64,000 bases of DNA from Margaritifera margaritifera (taxonomy: Eukaryota; Mollusca; Bivalvia; Unionida; Margaritiferidae): the NCBI GenBank assembly GCA_029931535.1, contig JAQPZY010001432.1, positions 496,001 through 560,000 of the forward strand, given 5' to 3'. Each line of letters begins with the position of its first letter. Position 1 is the first letter of the stretch. The translations under genes were made by a program, and so were the position numbers. Below, in pieces: positions 13,487-22,514 of this stretch. The notes under the pieces are model-generated. The model searched no databases. It was not told where the DNA came from and saw nothing but the letters and a program-made list of their open reading frames with translations.

Positions 13487-13942
13487 TTAGCGGTCACACA
13501 TCCCAGGGCGGGCTCCTCGGGCAGCACATCTCTTTTCCCATTTACTCTGTTTCCATAAGTCCACAAAAACGGATAGGGAAACGTGAGGCTGGTTAGCCTC
13601 ACTTTTCCGATCCTCCATTTGTGCGATGAGAAACTCCTGCTCCTGTTGTGGTTGTTGCTCCTGTTGTTGTTGGTATTGTTGTCATTGAAGCAACATTTGC
13701 TATTGTTCCTTCTGCCTTTTCTCTTCCTCCCACTTACTCTTCCTTCTTTCTTTTTCTTCGGTCATCACATCTTTGATCAACTATTTCAACATTTTGCAGT
13801 AGATTTGGGTTTCTTTTGCCAGTCTCCTATTTGGAAAAAGACCCATTTCTTGAACCCGGTCTAGGAAATGTTTGACTTTGTCTAAGTGGATGGTGACTTC
13901 AAGGAGTCTTTCGTTAACACTGAAACACATTTTCTTCTTCAT
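13487..13942 (-). pseudogene. Gln-rich charged ORF of the Polinton relic
   Basis: A 151-codon minus-strand frame starts at an ATG (13,940-13,942) 20-30 bases downstream of the TATA-like module. It ends at TAA 13,487-13,489. Three internal stops (two TAG, one TGA) interrupt it; the TAGs could each come from a Gln codon by one C-to-T change. The N-terminal third is amphipathic (RLLEVTIHLDKVKHFLDRV), the middle is acidic/basic (EEKRQKEQ) and then poly-Gln-like. The C-terminal part contains FVDLWKQSKWEKR. It is probably coiled-coil. I do not recognise the family; a structural or DNA-binding protein of the element is possible. Confidence 0.5.
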
Positions 13943-13949
13943 GAATCAT

Positions 13950-14160
13950 GGATGAATGGCAAGACTGGTGAACGCACCGCTTTTTATGCTTTAAGCGTGA
14001 ACGTGATGGAAAACATCCCTCAGAATTGAGACGTGGACGTAAGTAAAAACATCCTCTTAGAAACAATCAAAGATCGACAAAGAGAAAGGAAAGAGTAGAG
14101 TATGTCAAAGAATTTTGTCTCAAAAACCAACCAACACCATTTTTCTAAATCAACAGTTTT
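13950..14160 (-). promoter_or_regulatory. Promoter-like upstream module, copy 2
   Basis: On the minus strand this ends in GCATAAAAAGCGGTGCGTTC, ACCAGTCTTGCCATTC and then the start region of the Gln-rich ORF. It is the partner of 12,970-13,205. Conservation is strongest in the TATA-like box and in the 25 bases after it, as expected for a core promoter plus initiator. Confidence 0.5.
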
Positions 14161-14334
14161 TAATAAACCCCGCTAACTTAAAAATCAGCAAAGAAATGAA
14201 GAGGAAAGATTAGGGCCAGTCCCTCCCTCGTCATGTACAACTGAAAAATACAACAATGTTAAACATGAACATATTTACAGTGTTGACAAGGTTAAAAAAT
14301 AAGATTGGACTTCCAATGATTTAAAAAAGTGTAA

Positions 14335-14860
14335 TTATTCTATCGATTCTGCGTTTTTTGAGCTAAAGAAAACATATTCATAATGATCATTAACCACATA
14401 TCTATTTTGAATCGTTTCTAGGAATCCATGACTGCGTTCAAGAAGAAAATACACACAACATTGTCCACGCGCCATATAATCTGATCCTTGTAATTTCACA
14501 CTTGAAGACCTTGCAATCATTGACCGTACTATTACGATTGTTCCGTTTCTGACAAATCTGTTAGAGCCGTCAACAACTGTAACTCTTGTTGTAAGTGTGA
14601 CATCTCTGTGAGATTAGGATTAGGAGGTAAGTGCGGTATCCGTTGCTCGTACCGTTGAGTTCCATCCACCGTTTCTAAGGAACTAAAGTTAATTTTCGTC
14701 CTTCCATAAGGACCATGGGTACAGGATTGATGTCTCCCAGAAAGGTGTGTCCTTTTAATGTTCATCTCAACACTCCTCTTAAAAGAGGTATTGCAATCGA
14801 TCCTAACAAAGGAGCAGCGACTTGTAACAACGGACCCATCATCATGGGAAGAAATCATCT
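14335..14860 (-). pseudogene. Polinton small ORFs: hydrophobic tail plus KLTLVP-type protein
   Basis: From 14,850 on the minus strand, a hydrophobic segment (GPLLQVAAPLLGSIAIPLL) ends at a TGA. It is followed by a frame with RKLTLVP and, after a frameshift, LPPNPNLTEMSHLQQEL. Many Polintons carry a short protein that opens with a K-x-x-LVP motif, followed by a helical stretch, next to a small protein with a Leu/Pro/Gly-rich hydrophobic tail; the arrangement here matches from memory. Downstream (14,335-14,520) the frame continues in pieces with no clear motif. Frameshifts and stops make it nonfunctional. Assignment to these families is moderate. Confidence 0.45.
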
Positions 14861-15051
14861 TTGTTGAACGAGCACTTTTTTTTTTTTTGACTGACTGGAA
14901 TTTTCTTTTTCACCATTTGACGATGAATGTGACGATGTCGTCCGACTCGCTGTTTCTGCATCTTGGTCAAAGGAACCGTTCCTTTCAAGGCTTTCAAATA
15001 TTATTCACAGACCGTACCGATGACTTCTGTATCGATGACTTCTGTACGTGC

Positions 15052-15535
15052 TTATTTAATTGTCTGTTTTTGTATTGGGGCATTGGCTTTGGTAAGTACT
15101 GACAAGATATTCCCATGTTTAGCTAAATAAAAGGGATAGTCTGTTTTCTCCTTTTGGAAGACATCTTTGGACGTCGACGATGGTGAGAACGTTGACAGGA
15201 AGACATCTTGTTCATAGGAACTAAAGTGAGTCTTGCCCAAGACTTCTGCTTTTATACTGGAATTCGTCTCCACTGATTGTCTGGACGTAGTGCCAGCTTG
15301 ACTTTGGGCACAACTGGACGACGATGTGATGTGAACGGACTAAATCGTGCCAGGTCTTGTTTCGACAAATCCAGTAAACTTTGTAAATCTCCTGTTCTGT
15401 CTTGCACTTTTTTCTTTGGGGATGCCACCTTTTTGACTGTAGCAGGAGAAGATATAGAAGTCACTTTGAGATGGGTTTCGATTTTGTCATCAGATGGGGA
15501 AACAATTGTCTTAAATCAGGTTTGGCTGTCATCAT
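15052..15535 (-). pseudogene. Unassigned Polinton frames
   Basis: Two adjoining minus-strand frames. The first, 15,464-15,252, contains SPKKKVQDRTGDLQSLLDL and VVPKVKLALRP. The second, in another frame, spans 15,273-15,052 and contains FQKEKTDYPFYLAKHG. They probably belong to one gene broken by an indel near 15,260. They are basic and serine-rich, with no recognisable motif. Confidence 0.35.
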
Positions 15536-16140
15536 CAATAACAGAGGAGGAGTAGGAGAAAGAGAATACAAAGTGGACACGGACACATGTGGAGGTTTTC
15601 ATGAGTACATGCGCGTTCAAGCTGCAGTAATTCTCTTTTCTGAAGGGGTAGTTTTGGGGAGTTTCTTCTTTTCTTGGCAGAGGTTGATGTGGAGTGTAAA
15701 CTCACTACATCTCTCTTTTTTTTGTCTGTCTTTTGAATTTGGGTTTTTGGGTAGTATTTACATTTAGCTGCTTTATTAGGATCCCATCGTAGAATCGAAT
15801 GAATAATCACACCTCCTAGAGATCCACTTCTACCTGGTTTTAAGATAATTCGTTTCTTTGTTTGAGTATCGATTCTCAGATCGGCCAGTTGTGTCAAAGC
15901 TAGTTTATGGTTTTGAAAAAAGCGTTGTGTTTGATAAGGAATGGGAATAATTCCTTTTAGTAACTGACGTGCTGTTAAAGTAAACTATAGTAACACTTGT
16001 TTGAGACTGGTTTCTAACAAATGCGAACGCACTGGAGCATTTTTTTGTGACTAATGGTACACAGTGCATGAATCAATCTGGCAGGAGGATGAGATGAAAA
16101 GAAAGTCCTGTTGAATATTGTCAGAGAGGACAGAAGTGAA
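15535..16140 (-). pseudogene. Polinton small basic protein
   Basis: Minus-strand frames contain TARQLLKGIIPIPYQTQRFF, then NHKLALTQLADLRI, then TQTKKRIILKPGRSGSLGG. This matches a common small Polinton protein whose layout is an N-terminal helical part, an LLKG-(N/I)IP motif, a K/R-rich HKxxxxxLAD segment, a KKR repeat and then a Gly-Gly-hydrophobic tail. Usual length is about 100 residues. Upstream (16,050-16,000) a helical lead-in ending in LLETSLKQVLL is visible. The downstream part (15,535-15,770) is lysine- and cysteine-rich and may be unrelated or shifted. A stop and a frame change lie near the LLKG motif. The biochemical role of the family is not established; virion association has been suggested for such proteins. 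Confidence 0.6.
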
Positions 16141-16154
16141 TGGTGTTTGTATAT

Positions 16155-16850
16155 TTTTTAGACAGACGAAAACGAATAATGCGACGTGTAAATTACTGGA
16201 CCTCCCTCTTGACACCAATCGTGAAACAAATCCGTACGAAATCTTACATAATCGGGAGTCTTAGGTTTGAAATCAATCAGTAAAGTCTCATGTGGCAGTT
16301 CAGTGGGCTTGTCATAAGCATAATTCAGCCCGGGTGTTCCTAACTGTTTAGCCAAGATTTTAACTTCAAATTTGTCTCTTTGATCTTTAAACAACACCAT
16401 ATAATGAGCATTGAAATTGATCTTGCGATGCGTTTTACTTTGTTGAAATAAATTTTGAGTAATGTAAATGATGTTGGCATTACCATGATGTCCTTTTCGT
16501 GTAAACTAAAGTTTTAATTTCTTCTTTGTCTTCTCCAAGTATGTCATAAAAGACGACGAGATGTGTTTGACTACAGACAGACGAGATCACGTGGTCTTTG
16601 CGAGGAATCCCTTCTACAAACGAAATGGATTCTTCTTGACTGTCTTTTAGTAACGTGTAAGCGGATTGCCACTCTTTGTAACACCACACGATACGTTGTG
16701 GAGGATGATCGAAAAAGAAGTGTTTTGTGCTCAATCACACGTTTGATTTTGATATTGCCTGTACCACTTGGTCCTGCAAGCAACATGATATAAGGATGGC
16801 AAAGATAGAGTGCCTCCCAGCTTTGACAATCTGACCGTTCGTCAATCATT
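16155..16850 (-). pseudogene. Polinton packaging-type ATPase (FtsK/HerA, A32-like)
   Basis: The enzyme would be a P-loop motor that pumps DNA into capsids. Pieces in three minus-strand frames appear in the family order. YIMLLAGPSGTGN (about 16,770-16,790) is the Walker A region, with the catalytic lysine position read as Asn. HPPQRIVWCYKEWQ follows near 16,690. FVEGIP and the Walker B-like HLVVFYDIL come next near 16,545, with the first of the paired acidic residues missing. NIIYITQNLF (about 16,455) then resembles the conserved sensor. NAHYMVLFKDQRDK and LLIDFKPKTPDYVRFRT (about 16,230-16,410) form the C-terminal part. At least two frameshifts are present. Placement downstream of polymerase matches Polinton gene order. 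Confidence 0.85.
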
Positions 16851-16964
16851 TTGTGAATGGAGGATGAAACCATACCTCTCTAGTAGTTTAAAAAATTCCG
16901 AGACAATCACATTGAACACAAGACATTGTATAAATATTGAATACTTTATTTCATGGTACCACAA

Positions 16965-17480
16965 AAGTATTAACATTTTTAAAAAGTTCATCTTTTGTTT
17001 CTTTCATCATTCACACGTGTCTTTCGCATAGTCAGCGACCTCTTGTTTTCAAGTGTCGAATCCAAGACTTTTCCAGTCAGGTGCATCCTTCCAGTCGTAA
17101 ATCTGTTGGTGTGTCCAACTAACCACACACACAGTTCTCGGTAAGTATAAAGAGTAGATAAAATGCGATGAATTTCTTCTTCACACATGAGTAGAGAAAT
17201 CGTATTAGTCACTAATAGCAGCACTTTAACACAACGAGTTTCTTCCGCACAAACAACGTTTTAGTCGCTATGTCTTTTGCATGAACTGGTGATAAATGTG
17301 CCAAAGAGAATCCGCCCGGTAAACGAAATCAAAAAATTTCAGTCACTAACACACATACGAAACGTCGTCAACAATTCACTGGAGTCGTATCATCATGTGG
17401 AATCAGTTCTTTTAAAAGTACTTTGTAATCCACTAAGTTTTGAATAGTGTCATTGACTTCTTCCCACGGAATTAGGCGTG
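16965..17480 (-). pseudogene. Unassigned Polinton ORF
   Basis: Minus-strand coding-like sequence. One frame runs from about 17,470 to 17,215 and contains WEEVNDTIQNLVDYKVLLK and ELIPHDDTTPVNC. It is broken by two TGA codons, then contains SLAHLSPVHAKDIATKTLF. Further downstream, other frames read TISLLMCEEEIHRILSTLY (about 17,190) and IYDWKDAPDWKSLGFDT (about 17,090). These look like one protein scattered by indels, about 150 residues in the recognisable part. I do not know this family. It sits between the BIR domain and the ATPase. Confidence 0.45.
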
Positions 17481-17539
17481 GAGAATTTTATAACGTGTTT
17501 GCAGAAGAGTCTTATGTCTTTTGTCACAAAACAAACTCT

Positions 17540-17945
17540 CTTTCCGACTGTACTACAGCCTTCTTAAATCTCAATCTTGTATAGCATTCATATAAGTTTC
17601 GTTCATAACTATATCCCAGAGTGAAGAGTGAAATGGTTCTTTGCGTATCTCTTGAATCTGTACAAAGTCTTTGCAAATGTAAATGTGCAGCTCAGGGGTA
17701 AACTACGAATTCAATTCTCTCTTCTTCTAAAGTATCATAAGGATAATAATCTGGACCGAACAAGAGAAGGAATTGACAGCACGGAGACCATCTGGCGTGT
17801 TCAAGGTAAGCTGCATCTATATACTTCCATTCGTGAAGTTTCACGCCACAAATGAAACACTGTATTTGATATCATTGTCCGAAAGAAGTGTATGTCCATC
17901 CGAATGTTTAGGCCATTTTCCTTTCAACGTCTAGAATCGACTGGC
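17540..17945 (-). pseudogene. BIR domain (IAP-like) within the Polinton relic
   Basis: BIR domains are zinc-binding folds of inhibitor-of-apoptosis proteins. On the minus strand, 17,862-17,692 reads CFICGVKLHEW, then an 8-residue spacer, LEHARWSPCCQFLLL and a TGA. The zinc ligands Cys-x2-Cys, the His of EHARW and the Cys of SPCC are present with near-canonical spacing, as is the Trp after the second Cys. The N-terminal half of the domain is visible just upstream in another frame (about 17,930-17,870) as TLKGKWPKHSD, the usual TFxxWP block. After the TGA, a frame at 17,690-17,540 has SLFTLGYSYERNLYECYTRL, which could be a UBA-like helix pair as in many IAPs; this is less certain. No RING finger was found. 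It is broken by one frameshift and at least one stop. Confidence 0.78.
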
Positions 17946-18359
17946 AAAATCACAATGGACAGGCAAAGCTATATGAAACGTGTATTCTTCTTTGATTTCA
18001 CTGGTCTACAATTTTTTAGAAGTTGTCTGCTTCAGAGATAAAATGTGCTATTTATTAGGGATTTTGATGTGCTGAATTCAAACATGACAATTAAAACAAC
18101 TGATTGGCTACTGTTTCCAAGATATTTAAGTTTTTACATTTTACGTATATGTATATTGTGCACATAGTAGACTTTTAATCATAAATTGTAAACCTAGGTC
18201 TTTTCATGTGTTTATGCTTGCTTTACATGATAATATTTAACCTGTCCTGTTTATGTAACACTTAAAAAAAAACAGCAAAAGGGTTATACAAATAAAAAAT
18301 ATATTGAAACAAAAGTCAAAAAACTATTATGTATATATAAGTACATAGTTTAGTCCTTA

Positions 18360-19510
18360 TTCAGTGTCTACTTGGCGCTTTTTGGCTTGTCTCTTGTATT
18401 CATTAAATGGAACATCTCTTGTCACTCTCCAGCAATAGTCTGCAAGCAATAGTGTTTCTCCATTGTTGCAATGTCCTGGTGAAATCGCTCGCCGTGCTCG
18501 TCGCTCACTGCTCCGCAGTTCGGTGGAAAAAAATATAGATGAGAGTGCATAAAATGTATCTTTAGTGACATGTTGCAACCAAGGCTTTTGTATGCCTTGA
18601 GGAGGTTTTCCACCAACTCCCTGTAGTTGTCTGCCTTGTTGTTTCCGAGAAAATTTGTTGCCACTAACTGGAAGGTTTTCCATGCCGTCTTTTCCTTGCC
18701 ACGCAGTGCACGGTGAAATGCATCATCTCGAAGAAGTTCACGAACCTGACGACCAACAAAGACACCTTCCTTTATCTTAGCTTCACTTAACCTTGGAAAT
18801 TCTCCACGGAGGTACTTGAAAGCTTCTTGTGTTTAGTTCTTGGCCTTGACAAAGTTCTTCATCAGACCCAGCTTGTGCGAGGGTGGTAACAAAATCTTCC
18901 TTGATTCAACAAGTGGTGGATGCTGAACACTTTTCATCCCAGGCTCCAATGACTGTCGGAGTGGCCAATCTCTCTTGATGTAGCGGGAATCTCTCGCACG
19001 ACTATCCCATTCGCAGAGAAAACAGCAGTACTTTGTGTATCCAGTCTGCAGACCAAGCAAGAGAGCAAGAACCTTGAAATCGCCACAAAGCTGCCACTGA
19101 TGTTGGTCATAGTTTATGCACCTCAAAAGTTGTTTCATGTTTTCATAAGTTTCCTTCATATGGACTGCATGACCAACTGGAATTGATGGCAAAACACTGC
19201 CATTATGCAACAAAACAGCTTTAAGACTCGTCTTCGATGAATCAATGAACAGTCTCCACTCATCTGGATCATGAACGATGTTGAGGGCTGCCATCACACC
19301 ATCGATGCTGTTGCAGGCTACAAGATCACCTTCCATGAAGAAGAATGGGACAAGATCCGTTTGACGGTCACGGAACATGGAAACCCTAACATCACCTGGC
19401 TTAAACTGAGATCCCTTCCCTTTATAACTCACTTATTGTCCGCCATTCCCAAGTCAAGGGTCGTATATACTGACCCAGTATCATATCTTCAAAACTAGAG
19501 CCGATCAACA
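18360..19510 (-). CDS. Conserved protein of unknown function, one internal stop
   Basis: A long minus-strand coding region, open from about 19,432 to 18,422 except for a single TAA at 18,833-18,835. That is far better preserved than its neighbours. Landmarks in order: PDEWRLFIDSSKTSLKAVLL, then YTKYCCFLCEWDSR with a CxxC pair, LGLMKNFVKAKN, then FPRLSEAKIKEGVFVG, LGCNMSLKIHFMHSHLYFF and SDEHGERFHQDIATMEK. I recall near-identical landmarks in uncharacterised proteins repeated many times in arthropod and other invertebrate genomes, which suggests a transposon-borne or amplified gene. The function is unknown. The 5' end is unclear: the frame opens at GTG after a stop, with no ATG in place, so an upstream exon or truncation is likely. 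After 18,422 a frameshift leads into a lysine/arginine-rich tail. Confidence 0.7.
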
Positions 19511-19566
19511 ATTTTTAGGATCATTTTCGTTCTCAGTGACCCAGAATTAGTCAAGTTTGACAACAT

Positions 19567-19795
19567 TTATTGCGGAAGCATTTTGGCGGTAGACCAGTTT
19601 TTGTGATTCTCAAAGAGCTTGTGGTATCCAGAGTGGTTTGTGAGTGCATGAATGATATCCATAGATGGATACACGGACCTCATTTCTTTCAATAGTAGAG
19701 CAAGATCGAGCTGCATCACTCTAGTTGCAGGGCACATCATCGAACTTGACTTCGTTGAATTTTGAGTCAGTGAGTCCATCCCATGGTTTCGGTGT
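19567..19795 (-). other. Unassigned open frame
   Basis: About 70 codons open on the minus strand, containing MQLDLALLLKEMRSVYPSMD. It lies between the end of the polymerase relic and the conserved unknown gene. It could be the 5' part of that gene or unrelated. No family recognised. Confidence 0.3.
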
Positions 19796-22514
19796 CGAAT
19801 TCATCTTTCTCGGTGAACGTCTATACTCAAAATGACCTTTCTTTGTTTTGGAGCATTTTTATGCTGAAAAGGACTGTCCCAGCACGGTACCGTGTTGTGG
19901 TCGGGAAGTCGCACTGGTTTCTCGTAGACGAAAGTTTTGATCTTCAGTCGACTTTAAGGCTTCTTTTAGCACGTCAAAGTTCACCACTTGGCTCGAGTGA
20001 GAGTCCTTTCACTTTCCGTTCGGTATAAAGTTGTTCTTTCTTATCTCGATGCTGGTAGCCGTAATGTTAGATCCACCACTGGCAAAAATCAAATAGTATC
20101 TTCGGGATATTCGTCGGTCTATCCTCCTAAATGTGAGTCTTCGATGTGTGGGCGATAGTCTCCAGATCGAAAGATGTAGATGCAACTATCTGTGTCAAAG
20201 TAAAGGATGCAGTCTCCTAAAGGTTCCAACACGGAGTACAATTTTAAACTGGCATTGACTGTATAAGTTTTCCTTTATCGTCGATGAGCTGAAAGTATTG
20301 ACTTGGATCTACCAAGTATTCGGTCATAGGCAACATCGGACATTGAGCCAGGTTTCCCCACAAACAATTCAGCATGACTTAGCTAACGGTAGTCTTCCTT
20401 CGTTCTGTTCCATGTGTTTCAAGTCGATGCCTTCTAAAGATCTGTACCATAGTTTGAATTGATCTTTTTCTTCTGGAGTGTGACACCAGGAAGGATAGCC
20501 GCTGGCTTATGTGTCGATTTCAGAAACTCGTCGACGTAGCCTAGCAAATCCGTGGGATTCAAGTTGTCGTCCTGTTGGTATTGTTCTGTGGTAGGAAAGT
20601 GCCAACTTTCGTATACTCTTAACAAGCGGTATCCACTATCGATAATATGAAACAATTCGACACTCACCCACAATCCGATGAAGGCACGTTCTTGGCCATC
20701 GTGACGACAAGGTTGTTGCTGATTACAAGTTTCAGCACAGATACGATACGACATAAAGGAAACATCAGTTTTCCGTGACAATGATGACATCACTGGGTGG
20801 TACAAGTTCATCGGTGTAAGAACTTTACATTTGATCAAACTTTCGTAGTGGCAAATGTGTTCGACGTCAATGTGTTCTATCAAACTTTAAAAGTGACCCG
20901 TAAGAAATCAAGCATATTTACACACCCAAAGATACAACGAACACACATTGACATATTTGATCTGTTCTCCTTGAGATTCGTCAGCTTTGTACAGACAAGC
21001 GTGTCGCATTGGTTTGTCCTCCAAGCAAAATGTCGTGAGGATTCAAAGGTTCAATGTTCACCCCATCGTAATCTTCGACGATGCGTCAAAATTCTGGATC
21101 TGTTTTCAAACTTCAGTTTTAGTCGTGTTTACACATTTCAAACACTTGGTACCCTTTACATTCCAAACTCTGACGCCGTTGGTAAGTTTTGTACTGAAAA
21201 TCTTCCATGTTAAACCCTGTCAAAGGAATTTTTAGTTTTTGTTGAATATAACACGTGGGACATCTATGGGTTTTCTAAATACCAACCATCTACAGAATAA
21301 GATCCAATCTTCTTTTCTTCACCGTTTCTAGCATGTTGTATCCACTTTTCTTGAATTACAAACAAGTAATGTAACCAACGCATTGCTTTAGCTGAATATG
21401 GACAGCTGACGAATTGAGGTGGTATAATGGCTAGTTCGTCCGTGATCCAGAAATAACTGTCAAAACTTCCACAACAACGGCGTAGAATATCCACATCGGA
21501 CCGACAATATTTCTGCATCTCTTCTTGAAAATCAAAAGGGTCTGAAGAGTGGGCTTGGGTATCAAACGTAAAAGCTTCTTGTTGTTCTGTTCACATAGCG
21601 TCGGGGTCGTAGTAGTGAACTTCAGGCAAATGCGGGAACATGACGTGTTGATTTTCTTTGGTATTGGAGAAGTGTGGAAAATATCCTTTAGCCATTTCCG
21701 TCATTCCAAACGTTTTAGGCATTTTACTCAAAGGCATAGCCAAATAACTCATGGAATCTTTAAATTGTATGTTTCCTACTTTCGTGTGAATGGTTTTGGC
21801 TCCATTCATGGAGAGTTTTAGAAATTCGGTTCTGAAATATGTTCCAAAGAAATTGTCCGTCGCATCATGAGAAATTGTGAGCAGTGAATGTACCGTATTG
21901 ATAACAGTGGCCGTAACGATAATCTCCTCCTCGTTCCGGGTGTCGTCCATGGGGTCTAAAACTCACTGAGCAAAATCAGAAAGAACATGGGATCCACGAA
22001 ATTTCTTTTCACGTCCCCCTGGAATCACGCTACAATTCCGACAATGATGAAATAAAGGCTCCCGAATACTGTCGTGGCAAATGCGATGAGCGACACAAAT
22101 ATTACGAATGTTAAGCTCAGTCTCTTGAGAACATTAAAGTAAAAAAGACAAAATTGACACGATGGTCCCTTTTATTTTTCTCGTTCATTATTTCCTCGGG
22201 TTCGTTGGCGTATCTCTGAATGTAACATTGATGATCCAGCTGTGCGACTTGACGACAAATGACGAATGTATTCTCCGTCTGGAAGATGGGATCCTCGAGA
22301 TCTCCACATACGACTAGAGGGTAAACTTTTAACGTATAACGAGGGGCTAGTACGCATTTCAGGAACTCCACACACGGTCTCGTTGAAAATTCCAGCTTGC
22401 TGTAAAAACAGTTCTGTTTCTCTCCGTTGTTTCGCCCTATCAGATTTTCTAATAATCTCCCATAATCGTTTCCATTCCGGTGTATCGGTTTTCTCTGCAT
22501 CCTTGATTCATTAA
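19795..22514 (-). pseudogene. Polinton protein-primed DNA polymerase B, copy 1
   Basis: This would replicate the element by protein priming. Recognisable blocks run along the minus strand in the family order. The N-terminal part is at 22,500-22,120 (EWKRLWEIIRKSD in one frame; APRYTLKVY and GDLEDPIFQ in another). A CVAHRICHDSIREP-like zinc segment lies at about 22,090. DFAQ-VLDP and FKDSMSYLAMPLSKMPKTFG, then YFPHF and YYDPDAM, are at 21,950-21,591. YCRSDVDILRRCCG and QHARNGEEKKIGSY are at 21,518-21,264. ICAETCNQQQPC and ERAFIGLWV follow at 20,883-20,434. LNCLWGNLAQ is near 20,370, and the palm catalytic motif YFDTDS is at 20,185-20,202. Multiple frameshifts and stops separate the blocks, although the palm motif itself is intact. 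Confidence 0.9.

Larger units (their letters stand above)
12835..22514 (-). mobile_element. Polinton (Maverick) relic, minus strand
   Basis: The minus strand carries, in transcription order, remnants of a protein-primed family B DNA polymerase, an unrelated better-preserved conserved gene, a BIR domain, an unassigned ORF, a packaging-type ATPase, a small basic/hydrophobic protein, a KLTLVP-type short protein and a Gln-rich ORF. Polymerase, ATPase and the small basic protein are diagnostic of Polintons. I could not find the retroviral-type integrase, the cysteine protease, a recognisable capsid protein or terminal inverted repeats. The element is therefore truncated or decayed beyond recognition at its downstream end. 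Boundaries given are those of the recognisable pieces only. All genes carry stops or frameshifts except the inserted conserved gene, which has one stop. Confidence 0.85.

Noticed and set aside
13583..13864. Leu-rich plus-strand frame resembling a membrane protein
   Set aside because: The complement of the Gln-rich minus-strand ORF; the Leu run is antisense of CAA/CAG codons.
15277..15767. Plus-strand frames of 92 and 121 codons
   Set aside because: Antisense to the Polinton minus-strand coding frames, which have family motifs; these have none.
19271..19498. 75-codon plus-strand frame
   Set aside because: Antisense of the conserved unknown gene, whose minus-strand frame is far longer and has recognisable landmarks.
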